Shown: piece by piece, positions 39,130-48,652 of the stretch | Position numbering within the stretch: the stretch's first letter is position 1 | How the letters are laid out: each line of letters begins with the position of its first letter | Assembly: GCF_007994135.1 (NCBI RefSeq) | Contig: NZ_VLKF01000001.1 | Span: 868,001-932,000 of the forward strand | DNA from: Modestobacter roseus | Lineage (GTDB): Bacteria > Actinomycetota > Actinomycetes > Mycobacteriales > Geodermatophilaceae | Direction of reading: 5' to 3' | DNA: 64,000 bases | The notes under the pieces: generated by a model | The model's input: only the letters and a program-made list of their open reading frames with translations | Told to the model about the DNA's origin: nothing | Databases searched by the model: none | Made by a program: the position numbers and the translations under genes

Positions 39130-41535
39130 TCAGGCCGAGCGTGGGCGGCGCGGCACGCGCCCGGCCACCCAGCGGCCGGCGTCGGCCAGGGTGGAGGCCG
39201 GCCACAGCGCCGCCGCCACCTGCTGCCGCCGCCCCACGCTGCGCAGCAGCGCCCGCCGCACGGTGGCCAGCGCCGCGCGCAGCTCCGGGTCGGCCGGCCC
39301 GGCCGCGGGGGGGCCGTAGACGGCCCGTTCCTCGGCCTCGGTGAGCTCCCGCAGCGCCTCGACCACCCGCGGCGCCTCGATCGGGCCGGTCGAGGCGCCG
39401 CCGGGGCCGGTCACCCGCCCGGTGACCTGCCGGGCCAGCTGCCGGGTCGTGGCGCTGCCGCTCACCGGCACCCCGAGGTCGGTGGCGGTGGCCAGCAGCT
39501 CCTCCCACAACGCCGCCGGCCGGCCGTCGGCCAGCCGGGCCAGCCGCCGGCGGTGCCGGGCCACCCCCGGGAGCGCGGCCAGCGCCACCACCAGCAGCAG
39601 GCCGGCCACCCCGGCCAGCCACGGCCCCCGCGCGGTCGCCGTCGCGGGGGTCGCCAGGGGCACGTACTGGTCGTCCCGGTCCAGCTGGGCGGTCGGCCCG
39701 GCCGGCGCCGGCACCGGTGCGCTCGGCGCCGCCGGTGCGGCCGCCTGCGCGGCGGGAGCGTCGGCGCGCGGCGCCCACGGCAGCTCCGCGGCGCGCTCGG
39801 CGGCGATCGGCGTGGGGTCGAAGGGGATCCAGCCCTGCCCGGGGAAGTAGACCTCCACCCAGGCGTGCGCGTCGTCGCTGGTGACCAGCCGGCTGCCGTC
39901 GGGACGGTCGGTGCCCCGGGTGTAGCCCAGCACGACCCGGGAGGGCACCCCGGCGGCGCGCACCAGCACGGCCATCGCCCCGGCGTACTGCTCGCAGTAG
40001 CCGCGCTTGCGCTCCAGGAAGTCGGCGAGGTCGTCGCCGGACGTGCCCGGCTGGGTGGACAGGCTGTAGACGAACCCGTTGGACCGGTCGGTCAGGTGGT
40101 CGAGGACCGCCCGCACCCGTTCGTAGGGCGACTGCTCCGGGCCGGTCAGCTGCTCGACCAGGTCGGTGACGGCCGGCGCGAGCGGGGGCAGCTCGAGGTA
40201 GCGGTCGATGCCGTCGCTGCCGGGCTCGGCCGGCGGAGCCGCCGCCAGGTCCGCCACGCTCGGCTCGGGCCGGTCGGCGGTGACCCGGTAGGCCAGGTCG
40301 GCGGTGGTGGTGCCGCGGCCGAAGACCGTGCGGCCGGCGCGGTCGAACCGCCAGTCGCCGTCGTCGCTGCCGGCCACGTCCACCTCCTGCGGGGAGTAGG
40401 GCAGCGGCAGGAACTGGTCGTCGTGGCCGACGCTGGTGATCTGGGCGGTCACCCGCTCCCGGGCCACCCCGCTCGGCAGGGGCGCGAGCGAGTCGTCGCC
40501 GGCGATGGAGCGCTGACCGTCGGCGTTGCTCCGCTCCCAGCCGTCGGCGGTGAAGCGGTCGAGCACCACCGAGCGCAGGTAGCCCAGGTCGCCGTCGGCG
40601 CGCACGCTGAGCAGGTCGATCGGGGACGGCCGGTTCAGCTGCCCGCGCATCTCGGCCACCGGGTCCAGTGCGGTGCCGGTGCCCTGCCCACCGGTGCCCC
40701 AGCGGGCGGCCAGCGAGCCCTCCCCGAGGGTGGGGACGACGGCCGCCAGCAGCACCCCGAGCACCAGCGCCAGCGCGCCGGTGCGCAGCGCCGGCAGGGT
40801 GCCGGTGCCCAGCGGTGCGCCGCTGCCCGCCCGCGCGCCGGTGGTCAGCCGGGCGCGCTGGTCGGCCCACAGCAGCAGCGCGAAGCCGGTGGCCGGACCG
40901 AGGAACGCGACGAGCGCGACGTCACCGGTGATCGTGCTGACCGGCACGCAGTAGAGGACCAGCAGCCCGAGGCCGCCCAGGGCGGGCTGGCGGGCCGGTA
41001 CGGCGAGCAGGTCGACGGCGACGGCGACCAGCGCCACGAAGACGGCGGTGAGCGCCACCAGCCCGGTCAGCGGCAGCGCCGGCGTCGCCTGCTCGCGGAT
41101 CTCCTCCGTGCCGTCGGCGAGCAGGCCGCCCAGCTCCGCCACGCTGCCCGGGGTCGGCAGCACCCCGGCCCACGCCTCGCCCGGCGCGAACACGACCGTG
41201 AGGGCGGCGAGCACCAGGGCCAGCTGGCCGACGGGCACCAGCGGCCGCACCCGGCGGGCCACGGAGCCCGGCAGCCGCGCCGCCCCGGCGCGCAGCGCCA
41301 CCCCACCGAGCCCCACCGCGGCGACGACGAACAGCACCGGGAGCAGCCACCCCGGGGTGGCGAACACCGGCGCCAGCGCCAGGCTCCCCAGCGCCACGGC
41401 GGCGGTCGCGGCCAGGGCGGTCCCGACGGACTCGGGCGGCGGTGTCGGTTCGGGTGGCGGTGTGGGTTCGGGTGGCGGTGTGGGTCTGGGTGGCGCGGTG
41501 CGTCCGGGCCGCGCGGTGGACGCAGGGTGGCTCAT
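39130..41535 (-). CDS. TgpA-like transglutaminase-domain membrane protein (DUF3488/DUF4129)
   Basis: Large membrane protein of 801 residues. After a Pro/Glu repeat leader (PTPPPE three times) come about six helices (DUF3488), then an extracellular transglutaminase core with the Cys in FLERKRGYCEQYAGAMAVLVRAAGVPSRVVLGYTRG, His in SDDAHAWVEVYFPGQGWIPFDPTP, and a C-terminal helix plus DUF4129 (EELLATATDLGVPVSGSATTRQLARQVT). These proteins are always found with DUF58 and MoxR genes, as here. ATG 41535 overlaps the DUF58 stop. Role in envelope processing is assumed, not shown. Confidence 0.87.
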   Translation of the reverse strand: MSHPASTARPGRTAPPRPTPPPEPTPPPEPTPPPESVGTALAATAAVALGSLALAPVFATPGWLLPVLFVVAAVGLGGVALRAGAARLPGSVARRVRPLVPVGQLALVLAALTVVFAPGEAWAGVLPTPGSVAELGGLLADGTEEIREQATPALPLTGLVALTAVFVALVAVAVDLLAVPARQPALGGLGLLVLYCVPVSTITGDVALVAFLGPATGFALLLWADQRARLTTGARAGSGAPLGTGTLPALRTGALALVLGVLLAAVVPTLGEGSLAARWGTGGQGTGTALDPVAEMRGQLNRPSPIDLLSVRADGDLGYLRSVVLDRFTADGWERSNADGQRSIAGDDSLAPLPSGVARERVTAQITSVGHDDQFLPLPYSPQEVDVAGSDDGDWRFDRAGRTVFGRGTTTADLAYRVTADRPEPSVADLAAAPPAEPGSDGIDRYLELPPLAPAVTDLVEQLTGPEQSPYERVRAVLDHLTDRSNGFVYSLSTQPGTSGDDLADFLERKRGYCEQYAGAMAVLVRAAGVPSRVVLGYTRGTDRPDGSRLVTSDDAHAWVEVYFPGQGWIPFDPTPIAAERAAELPWAPRADAPAAQAAAPAAPSAPVPAPAGPTAQLDRDDQYVPLATPATATARGPWLAGVAGLLLVVALAALPGVARHRRRLARLADGRPAALWEELLATATDLGVPVSGSATTRQLARQVTGRVTGPGGASTGPIEAPRVVEALRELTEAEERAVYGPPAAGPADPELRAALATVRRALLRSVGRRQQVAAALWPASTLADAGRWVAGRVPRRPRSA

Positions 41536-42875
41536 GCCGGCACCCGCGCGGCCGGGTCGCCGAGGGTCTCCCACAGCTGCTCGACACCGGCATCGGCCCG
41601 GGCCAGCGCGATTCGCCAGCCGGCCGCGGCGAGGAGGTCGGCGGCCTGCTGCTGCTGGGCGACCACCTGGGCGCGGGCCGCCGGTGCGAGCGGCCGCCGT
41701 CCGCGCACCGCGCCGGCGTCCAGCCAGCTCTCCGGGTCGACCAGCACGGCCAGGTCGGTGCCCGGCCCGGAGCGCGCCCGGGCCAGGGCCTGCACGTCGT
41801 CCGGGCCCAGGAGCCCCAGCAGGGCGACCACCGGACCGGCGTCCCCGCCCCGCCGCAGCTCCTGCAGCCCCGGCTCGAGGCCGCTGTGCCGGGAGGGGGC
41901 CAGCTCGGCGAGCGAGTCGAGCAGCTCGCCCGCCCCCAGGCCGCGGGCGCCGGTGGCCGGGCGCAGCTCACCGGCCTCGGTGACCACCCGCAGCCCCGCG
42001 CCGCGGCCGATCAGGTGGCTGCCGATGCTCGCCGCCGCCTCGATCAGCCACTCCAGGGTGTCCGTGGGGGGCGCCGTGTCACCGGCCGGCCCGGCCGCCG
42101 TCCCGCCGAGCAGGTGACCGGTCGAGCGGCAGTCCAGCAGCAGCGTCGCCGACGCCCGCCAGGGCCGCTCCTCCAGCCGCACCATCAGCTCACCGGTGCG
42201 TGCGGTGGCCCGCCAGTGCACCATCCGCAGGTCGTCGCCGTGGCGGTACTCGCGGGTGCTGACGTCGTCCTCCCCGTGGACGGCGATCGAGCGGCGGGCG
42301 CCCTCCCCACCGCTGCCGCCGACGCCGGCCAGCGGCCCCGCGCCGGACAGCGGGCGCACCCGGGGGACGACGACCAGGGCGGCGGTGTCGGCGCCGGCGG
42401 CGGTGCGCAGCACCAGGCCGAAGGGGTCGACCAGGCGCAGCCGCAGCGGGCCGAGGGCGAACCGGCCCCGCCGGCCGCCGTGCACCCGGTACCGCAGCGC
42501 GGCGGTGACCCCGGCGGCCAGGCGCTCGACGACGAACTGCGGCCGGGCGCCCAGCTCGGCGGGCACCTGCTCGGCGAGCAGCCACAGGCCGCCGGGGCGC
42601 CGGTCGGTGTTGGTGACCTCCAGCAGCACGGAGGCGTCGTCGCCGCGGGGCACCCGGCCGGGGGTGACCGAGCGGCGGGAGGCCAGCCGGAAACGCTGCC
42701 GGGCCACCCCGACCGCGGAGAGCACCGGGAGGGCGAGGACGAACAGCGCCAGCTGGAGCAGCGTCCGCTCGCCGAGGAGCGCGCCCAGCAGCGCCAGGGT
42801 GACCCCGGCGGCGACCAGGCAGCGGCCGCGCAGGGTCAGGGAGGAGACGGCGTCGCCGATCCGGGTGCGTGCCAC
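41532..42875 (-). CDS. DUF58 domain-containing protein
   Basis: Membrane-associated protein of 447 residues. Two N-terminal helices (LVAAGVTLALLGALLGE and LLQLALFVLALPVLSAVG) precede a beta-rich domain. The DUF58 signature is EDDVSTREYRHGDDLRMVHWRATARTGELMVRLEERP (about 210-246), after which a von Willebrand-A-like fold follows (ATLLLDCRS). Partner of MoxR ATPases, probably a substrate or adaptor. GTG 42875; ATGA overlap with the TgpA-like gene downstream. Confidence 0.87.
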   Translation of the reverse strand: MARTRIGDAVSSLTLRGRCLVAAGVTLALLGALLGERTLLQLALFVLALPVLSAVGVARQRFRLASRRSVTPGRVPRGDDASVLLEVTNTDRRPGGLWLLAEQVPAELGARPQFVVERLAAGVTAALRYRVHGGRRGRFALGPLRLRLVDPFGLVLRTAAGADTAALVVVPRVRPLSGAGPLAGVGGSGGEGARRSIAVHGEDDVSTREYRHGDDLRMVHWRATARTGELMVRLEERPWRASATLLLDCRSTGHLLGGTAAGPAGDTAPPTDTLEWLIEAAASIGSHLIGRGAGLRVVTEAGELRPATGARGLGAGELLDSLAELAPSRHSGLEPGLQELRRGGDAGPVVALLGLLGPDDVQALARARSGPGTDLAVLVDPESWLDAGAVRGRRPLAPAARAQVVAQQQQAADLLAAAGWRIALARADAGVEQLWETLGDPAARVPA

Positions 42876-42900
42876 CGGGTGACCTCGGGGGGTGTCGGGC

Positions 42901-43830
42901 TCAGCGGCCGCGGGCCGGGACGGTGGCGAGCAGGTCGGTGACCACCCGCTGGGTGTCCCGGCGGGCCATCGCGGCGTCCTGGCTGAGCAGCAGCCGGTGG
43001 GCGAGCACCGGCACCGCCATCGCCTGGACGTCGTCGGGGAGCACGTGGTCGCGCCCGGCCAGCGCGGCGGTGGCCCGGGCGGCGCGCAGCAGCTGCAGAC
43101 CGGCCCGGGGGGAGGCGCCCAGCCGCAGGTCGGGGGAGCGGCGGGTGGCCTCCACCAGCGCCACGACGTAGCGGCGCAGCGGTTCGGCGACGTGCAGCCG
43201 GCCGACGGCGGCGACCAGGGCGCGGACGCCCGCGGCGTCGATGACCGGGGTGAGGTCGCCCAGCGGGTCGGTGCTGGACCGCTCGTCGAGCATGGCCAGC
43301 TCCGCGTCCCGGTCCGGGTAGCCCATCGAGACGCGGGCGGTGAACCGGTCGCGCTGGGCCTCGGGGAGGGGGTAGGTGCCCTCCATCTCCAGCGGGTTCT
43401 GGGTGGCCACCACCATGAACGGCCGGGCCAGCTCGTAGGTGACCCCGTCGACGGTGACCTGCCGCTCCTCCATGCACTCCAGCAGGGCCGACTGGGTCTT
43501 GGGCGAGGCACGGTTGATCTCGTCGGCGACCACGACGTTGGCGAAGACGGCCCCGGGCTTGAACTCGAAGGCGCGGCTCTCCTGGTCGTAGACGGCCACG
43601 CCGGTGACGTCGCTGGGCAGCAGGTCCGGGGTGAACTGGATCCGGCGCACGGTGCCGTCGATGGACCGGGCCAGCGCCTTGGCCAGCGTCGTCTTGCCCA
43701 CGCCGGGGACGTCCTCGATGAGCAGGTGGCCCTCGGCCAGCAGCACGGCCAGGGCCAGCCGGACGACGTCGGGCTTGCCCTCCACCACCCGGCTGATCGA
43801 GGCGGCCAGCTGCGCGCCGGCGGCCGCCAC
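42901..43830 (-). CDS. MoxR family AAA+ ATPase
   Basis: Chaperone-like AAA+ ATPase that works with DUF58/vWA partners. Core motifs: Walker A EDVPGVGKTTLAKALA, RIQFTPDLLPSDVTG, Walker B NVVVADEINRASPKTQSALLECMEE, sensor ATQNPLEMEGTYPLPEAQRDRF. From GTG 43830 the product has 309 residues. A more natural start is the GTG at 43919 (VTEGTREL...), but it is out of frame; one extra C in the six-C run at 43872-43877 would join it and give 339 residues. Heads the minus operon MoxR-DUF58-TgpA and lies divergent from mraZ. Confidence 0.87.
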   Translation of the reverse strand: MAAAGAQLAASISRVVEGKPDVVRLALAVLLAEGHLLIEDVPGVGKTTLAKALARSIDGTVRRIQFTPDLLPSDVTGVAVYDQESRAFEFKPGAVFANVVVADEINRASPKTQSALLECMEERQVTVDGVTYELARPFMVVATQNPLEMEGTYPLPEAQRDRFTARVSMGYPDRDAELAMLDERSSTDPLGDLTPVIDAAGVRALVAAVGRLHVAEPLRRYVVALVEATRRSPDLRLGASPRAGLQLLRAARATAALAGRDHVLPDDVQAMAVPVLAHRLLLSQDAAMARRDTQRVVTDLLATVPARGR

Positions 43831-44059
43831 GTCCAGGTCGAGGTCGGCGTCGCCGGGAGCGGGTCCCCGGGCCCCCCGGTGGTCGTCGTGGGATCCAGCT
43901 CCCGGGTGCCCTCGGTCACCCGGCCCACGGTACGTGCGAAGCGCCGCCGAGGGGTGCCCAGCTCGCGGGCGGGCGTCGGCGGCCAGCGAGGCGGGGAGCC
44001 CGGGTGGTCGGGGGAGCCCGGTGGGGGTCGGTGGAGCGGAGGGGCCGACACGGCACGAA

Positions 44060-44091
44060 GTGGTGTCCAGTGGGGGCCAGTGGGTTAATGT
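44060..44091 (+). promoter_or_regulatory. MraZ-binding repeats and mraZ promoter
   Basis: GTGGT (44060-44064), GTGGG (44070-44074) and GTGGG (44080-44084) are spaced exactly 10 bp apart, like the three GTGGG-type direct repeats bound by MraZ in other bacteria. They are followed by TAATGT (44086-44091), a good -10 box. Bound MraZ would cover the promoter, giving autorepression of the dcw operon. Confidence 0.7.
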
Positions 44092-44167
44092 GTCGCCGGA
44101 TGGGGAGGCCGGGACCACGGATGGGATCCGGCAGAGCCACAGGAGGACAGATGCGGGGGGTGATCCG

Positions 44168-44602
44168 GTGTTCGTCGGCAGCTACCCCCTGCGCCTCGAC
44201 GAGAAGGGCCGGCTCGCCCTCCCCGTGCGCTACCGCGAGCTGGTGGCCGGCGGCATGGTGATCAAGAAGGGCCAGGAGCGCTGCGTCTACGGCCTCACCA
44301 TGGCCCGGGTCGCCGAGCAGAGCGCCGCCCTCAAGGCCATGGCCCCCTCCGACACGAACGCGGCCCGCATGCACGCGCGCATGAGCTTCGGCTCGATGGT
44401 CGAGGTGGAGGCGGACAAGACCGGCCGCATCACCCTCCCGGCCAGCCTCCGCGAGTACGCCGGCCTGGACCGCGACGTCGTCGTCGTCGGCGTCGACACC
44501 CGGTTCGAGATCTGGGACAGCACGACCTGGGACGCCTACGTGGCCGAGCAGGAGGCCGTCTTCGCCGCCATGGAGAGCGAGGGGATGCCGACCCTCTCCT
44601 GA
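44168..44602 (+). CDS. mraZ: Transcriptional regulator MraZ
   Basis: AbrB-like double-SpoVT fold regulator of the dcw cluster (144 residues). Two repeats are visible: [25 protein letters not shown] near the start, and [23 protein letters not shown] near 80-100; each holds the DxxGR DNA-binding motif. The GTG at 44168 matches the family's start (MFxG...LDEKGR) with a G-rich ribosome site upstream. First gene of the cluster. Confidence 0.94.
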   Translation: MFVGSYPLRLDEKGRLALPVRYRELVAGGMVIKKGQERCVYGLTMARVAEQSAALKAMAPSDTNAARMHARMSFGSMVEVEADKTGRITLPASLREYAGLDRDVVVVGVDTRFEIWDSTTWDAYVAEQEAVFAAMESEGMPTLS

Positions 44603-44680
44603 GCCCGTCAGCACCCCACCGGCCCCCACCCCCGACCGCACCACCCGCCCGCACCACAGACCTGCACCACCCACCGGGCC

Positions 44681-44774
44681 GAGCCGACTTCCCCGCGGCT
44701 CGACCCACCGGGTCACGAGCCGGCTTCCCCCCGGCTCGGGCCACCGGACAGCGAGCCGACTTCCCCCCGGCTCG
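44681..44774 (+). repeat. 36-bp imperfect tandem repeat with three stem-loops
   Basis: Units start at 44681, 44717 and 44753. Each has GAGCCG(A/G)CTTCCCC followed by CGGCTCG, forming a GAGCCG/CGGCTC stem with a C-rich loop. Three hairpins in a row in the leader of rsmH could act as attenuators or processing sites. Confidence 0.8.
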
Positions 44775-44790
44775 ACGTCCTGCACCACCC

Positions 44791-44848
44791 GTGCACAGCA
44801 CGACCGCACCGCACCACCCGTGCACAGCACGACCGCACCGCACCACCC
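44791..44848 (+). repeat. 29-bp direct repeat, two copies
   Basis: Starts GTGCACAGCACGACC at 44791 and again at 44820; the two copies are essentially identical across 29 bp. Each unit contains the GTGCAC palindrome. Confidence 0.85.
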
Positions 44849-45060
44849 GCGCAGGCACCACCCGCCCGAGCCGCCCCGGCAGGGCTCCACCTGGTACCGC
44901 TTCCCCGGCGCCAGGCGAGCCCTGCGGGGCGGCGGGCCCGGGTGGACGCCCACCGCGTGCCCACCAGGGCCCCACTCCGCTCCACCGCCCCCACTGCGCC
45001 CCACCCCACCCAGCCACCACCAGACCCACCGTGACCCCGAGCGCCGGAGAGGAGCCGTCG

Positions 45061-46074
45061 ATGAGCACCGCCCCCGGCGACTCCACCGGCGACTCCACCG
45101 GCGACCCCGCCGCGGTCGGCCCGGCCGTGCACGTGCCGGTGCTCCTGGACCGGGTCACCGAGCTGCTCGGCCCGGCCCTGCAGGGCCCCGGCGCGGTGCT
45201 GGTCGACTGCACCCTCGGGCTGGCCGGCCACTCCCTGGCCCTGCTGCGCGCCCACCCCGAGCTGCGCCTGATCGGCCTGGACCGCGACCCCGACGCCCGC
45301 GCCGAGGCCGCCGCCCGGATCGCGGCCGCCGGCTGCGCCGAGCGCGCCACGCTCGTCCCCGCCGTCTTCGACGAGCTGCCCGACGTGCTCGCCGACCGCG
45401 GGGTCGCCGAGGTGCAGGGCGTGCTGTTCGACCTCGGCGTCTCCTCGCTCCAGCTGGACCGCCCCACCCGCGGCTTCAGCTACTCCACCGACGCCCCGCT
45501 GGACATGCGGATGGACCCCACCGGGCCCCGCACCGCGGCCGACGTGGTCAACACCTACAGCCGGGGCGAGCTCACCCGGGTGCTGCGGGTCTACGGCGAG
45601 GAGCGGTTCGCCGGCCGGATCTCGTCCGCCATCGAGCGCGAGCGGGCGCGCGAGCCGTTCACCGGCACCGCCCGGCTGGCCGAGCTGGTCCGCGACGCCA
45701 TCCCGGCCGCGACCCGGCGGACCGGTGGCCACCCGGCCAAGCGGACCTTCCAGGCGCTGCGCATCGAGGTCAACGACGAGCTCGGCGTCCTCACCCGTGC
45801 CCTCCCCGCCGCCATCGACGCCCTCGCCGTCGGCGGCCGGGTCGCCGTCATCAGCTTCCACTCCCTCGAGGACCGCATCGTGAAGCAGACCCTCGCCGCC
45901 GAGGCGGTCGACCGCACCCCGCCCGGCATGCCGGTGCCCATGCCCGAGCACGCCCCGGTGCTCCGGCTGGTCACCCGGGGCGGCGAGGCCCCCGGGGCCG
46001 AGGAGGTCGCGGCGAACCCGCGGGCCGCCTCCGCCCGGGTGCGCGCCGCCGAGCGGGTCCGGAGGGCCGGGTGA
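45061..46074 (+). CDS. rsmH: 16S rRNA (cytosine-1402-N4)-methyltransferase
   Basis: Methylates C1402 of 16S rRNA (337 residues). The family motifs are [28 protein letters not shown] (SAM site), [58 protein letters not shown] and [23 protein letters not shown] precedes ATG 45061. The N-terminus has a short [10 protein letters not shown] repeat. Stop overlaps the ftsL GTG. Confidence 0.95.
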   Translation: MSTAPGDSTGDSTGDPAAVGPAVHVPVLLDRVTELLGPALQGPGAVLVDCTLGLAGHSLALLRAHPELRLIGLDRDPDARAEAAARIAAAGCAERATLVPAVFDELPDVLADRGVAEVQGVLFDLGVSSLQLDRPTRGFSYSTDAPLDMRMDPTGPRTAADVVNTYSRGELTRVLRVYGEERFAGRISSAIERERAREPFTGTARLAELVRDAIPAATRRTGGHPAKRTFQALRIEVNDELGVLTRALPAAIDALAVGGRVAVISFHSLEDRIVKQTLAAEAVDRTPPGMPVPMPEHAPVLRLVTRGGEAPGAEEVAANPRAASARVRAAERVRRAG

Positions 46075-46688
46075 GCGCCCCCGCCCGGACGACGTCCGGC
46101 CGCGCCGGCGCGCCCCGCGCCCGCACCGCGACCACCGGGCCGGTGCAGGTGCCGCGCACCGCGCCCTCCCGGCGCAGCGGTCCGGTGCCGCGGCCGCAGC
46201 TTCGGCTGGTGCCCGGGGACGCCGGGGCCTCCCGGCCCGTCCCGCGACCGGCACGCCGCACGGTCCGCCGGCGCGCGCCCTTCGTGCTCCTCGTCGTCGG
46301 CCTGCTGGTGGCCACCACGCTGGGCCTGCTGCTGCTGAACACCGCCATCGCCGTCGACTCCCTGGAGGCCACCCGCCAGCGGACGGCGAACGCCGAGCAG
46401 GCCCAGGAGGTCGCTCGACTGGAGCAGCGGGTGGTCGCTGCCGACAGTGCAGCCGAGCTGGCCCGCGCGGCCACCGAGGAGGGCCTGGTCCCGCCCGGTT
46501 CCGCCGGCCACCTCGTGCTCTCCCCCGACGGCACCTCCGTGCTCGTCGGGACCGCCGTCCCCGCACCCGCCCCCGAACCCGCCTCGCCGGGGGACACGAC
46601 CACCACCGAGGACACCGTCTCCCCGCAGGACGCGAGCCCACCCCCGAACGACACCGCCCCGCAGAACGCCCAGACCCCCGGGAACTGA
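46071..46688 (+). CDS. ftsL: FtsL-like septum protein
   Basis: Bitopic division protein (205 residues) between rsmH and ftsI, the standard ftsL place. A basic cytosolic region (1-68) precedes one membrane helix ([23 protein letters not shown], about 70-92), a short coiled coil ([42 protein letters not shown]) and a long Pro/Thr-rich tail outside the cell. Sequence identity in this family is low, so the name depends on architecture and location. FtsL bridges FtsQ and FtsWI. Confidence 0.82.
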   Translation: MSAPARTTSGRAGAPRARTATTGPVQVPRTAPSRRSGPVPRPQLRLVPGDAGASRPVPRPARRTVRRRAPFVLLVVGLLVATTLGLLLLNTAIAVDSLEATRQRTANAEQAQEVARLEQRVVAADSAAELARAATEEGLVPPGSAGHLVLSPDGTSVLVGTAVPAPAPEPASPGDTTTTEDTVSPQDASPPPNDTAPQNAQTPGN

Positions 46689-46691
46689 TCC

Positions 46692-48545
46692 GTGCCACCA
46701 GCAGGACCCCCGCCCCCGTTCCGCCCCGGCACGGCCCGGCGGACCCCGTCGCGACCCAGCGGCCCGGCCGGCCGGGCCGGCGGGCTGCGACCCCGGCGGG
46801 AGGGCGGCCGCCGGCAGCCGCTGGGGATGGCCCAGCGCGAGCAGCGCAACCGGTGGGGCCTGGCCTTCCTGGTGACCCTGCTGGTGGTCGTGGTGGCCAA
46901 GCTCGTCGTGCTGCAGGGCGTCGACGGCGCGCCCTACGCCCAGGCGGCGGAGAACGACCGGATGAAGGTCTTCCCGATCGCCGCCGTCCGCGGGCAGATC
47001 ACCGACCGGGACGGCCAGCTGCTGGCGTACTCCGTGGACGCCGAGCGGGTGACCGCCGACCCCTCGCTGGTCGAGGACCCGGCCCGCACCGCCCTGGCGC
47101 TGACCACGCTGCTGGACGTCCCGGCCGCGGAGCTCACCGCGAAGCTGTCGGAGGACAGCCGCTACGTGGTCCTCGCCGAGCAGGTCTCCACCGAGGTGAC
47201 CGACCGGATCCGCGCACTGGACGAGCGGCAGGGCCTCTTCTTCGAGGACGACCCGGTGCGGCTCTACCCGGCCGGCGCGGTCGGCGGCCAGGTGGTCGGC
47301 TTCATCGGGCGGGACGGCGACGGGCTGGCCGGCATCGAGCAGCGCTACGAGGACGTGCTGTCGGGCACCGACGGCGAGGAGCGGGTCGAGGTCGACGGCC
47401 GGGGCAACCCGATCCCCTCGGGCATCGACGACACCGTGCCCGCCGTCGACGGCAGCACCGTCCAGCTCACCCTCGACGAGGACCTGCAGTTCGTCGTCCA
47501 GCAGCGGCTGGACGCCGCCTGCGCCGACGGCTTCACCACCACCGCCTCGGCCGTGGTGCTGGAGGTGGCCACCGGCGAGGTCGCGGCGATGGCCGGCTGC
47601 CCCGGGTACGACCCCGGCTCCTACAACACCACCGACCCCGACCTGCTGGGCAACCCGGTGGTCTCGGAGGTGTACGAGCCCGGCTCGGTGATGAAGGCGG
47701 TCACCCTGGCCGCCGCCATCGAGGAGGGCAAGGCCACCAAGGACTCGGTGCTGAACGTCGACGGCCACATCCAGGCCGGGGACGTCGTCGTCACCGACGC
47801 GCACGACCACGAACCGATCGACTTCACCGTGACCGGCATCCTGGCCAAGTCCAGCAACGTCGGCTCGATCATGCTGGCCCGGGAGATCGGCGACAGCACC
47901 TTCGAGCGCTACCTGCGGGCCTTCGGCCTCGGGTCGACCACCGGCATCGAGCTGCCCGGCGAGAGCGCCGGCATCCTCCAGGACTCCGCGGACTGGACGG
48001 CCAGCCGGGCGGCGAACGTGCCGATCGGGCAGGGCATCTCGGTGACCACGCTGCAGATGGCGTCGGTCTACCAGACGCTGGCCAACGGCGGGGTGCGCGT
48101 CCCGCCGCGGCTGGTCGACTCGGTGACCGCCCCGGACGGCACGGTCACCCAGGCGCCCCGGCCCGAGTCCACCCGGGTGGTCAGCGAGGGCACCGCCGAC
48201 CAGCTCAGCCACATGCTCGAGGCGGTTGTCGGCCCCGGGGGCACCGCGCCCAAGGGCGTCGTCGACGGGTTCCGGGTCGCGGGGAAGACCGGCACCGCCC
48301 AGCGGGCCAACCCCGAGTGCGGCTGCTACACCGGGGGTGGCTACTTCACCACCTTCGTCGGCTACGCCCCGGCCGACGACCCGCAGTACGTCGTGGCCGT
48401 GGACCTGGAGCGCCCGACCAGCGACGCCGAGGGCGGCCAGGTCGCCGCGCCGGTCTTCGCCGACGTGATGCGGTACGCCCTCACCGCCGGCGGCGTGGTG
48501 CCCTCGGGCACGGCGCGCCCGGACTTCACCCTCACGGTCCCCTGA
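46692..48545 (+). CDS. ftsI: Peptidoglycan transpeptidase FtsI (class B PBP)
   Basis: Septal class B penicillin-binding protein (617 residues; pbpB in Mycobacterium). Basic N-terminus, membrane helix near 55-75 ([19 protein letters not shown]), a dimerisation domain, then the transpeptidase with SxxK at Ser332 (EPGSVMK), SxN at 387-389 (SSN) and KTG at 532-534. GTG 46692 lies 3 bp after ftsL. Forms the FtsW-FtsI synthase. Confidence 0.95.
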   Translation: MPPAGPPPPFRPGTARRTPSRPSGPAGRAGGLRPRREGGRRQPLGMAQREQRNRWGLAFLVTLLVVVVAKLVVLQGVDGAPYAQAAENDRMKVFPIAAVRGQITDRDGQLLAYSVDAERVTADPSLVEDPARTALALTTLLDVPAAELTAKLSEDSRYVVLAEQVSTEVTDRIRALDERQGLFFEDDPVRLYPAGAVGGQVVGFIGRDGDGLAGIEQRYEDVLSGTDGEERVEVDGRGNPIPSGIDDTVPAVDGSTVQLTLDEDLQFVVQQRLDAACADGFTTTASAVVLEVATGEVAAMAGCPGYDPGSYNTTDPDLLGNPVVSEVYEPGSVMKAVTLAAAIEEGKATKDSVLNVDGHIQAGDVVVTDAHDHEPIDFTVTGILAKSSNVGSIMLAREIGDSTFERYLRAFGLGSTTGIELPGESAGILQDSADWTASRAANVPIGQGISVTTLQMASVYQTLANGGVRVPPRLVDSVTAPDGTVTQAPRPESTRVVSEGTADQLSHMLEAVVGPGGTAPKGVVDGFRVAGKTGTAQRANPECGCYTGGGYFTTFVGYAPADDPQYVVAVDLERPTSDAEGGQVAAPVFADVMRYALTAGGVVPSGTARPDFTLTVP

Positions 48546-48638
48546 CCGGCCGACGTCCGGCGGGCCAGCCACTGACCAGCGGGGACGGCGCGCGACACGG
48601 ACCGGGGTGGGCGGCCGGGTCGCGGCGGCCCGCGCCGG

Positions 48639-48644
48639 TAGATT
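48639..48644 (+). promoter_or_regulatory. possible internal -10 box before murE
   Basis: TAGATT ends 8 nt before the GTG at 48653, suggesting an internal leaderless promoter in the 107-bp ftsI-murE gap. No -35 is evident. Confidence 0.35.
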
Positions 48645-48652
48645 GGCCTGTC

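Larger units (their letters stand above)
44603..45060 (+). other. 458-bp gap between mraZ and rsmH with hairpin repeats
   Basis: No gene is supported here. It is very rich in CCACC/GCACC. It contains a 36-bp three-copy hairpin repeat (44681-44774) and a 29-bp two-copy repeat (44791-44848), described separately. The last 40 bases carry the GGAGAGGAG ribosome site for rsmH. Such a long gap is unusual, since these genes are normally adjacent. Confidence 0.7.

Noticed and set aside
44681-44774. 36-bp periodic hairpin repeat resembling CRISPR repeats
   Set aside because: Units are directly joined with no spacers; only three imperfect copies.
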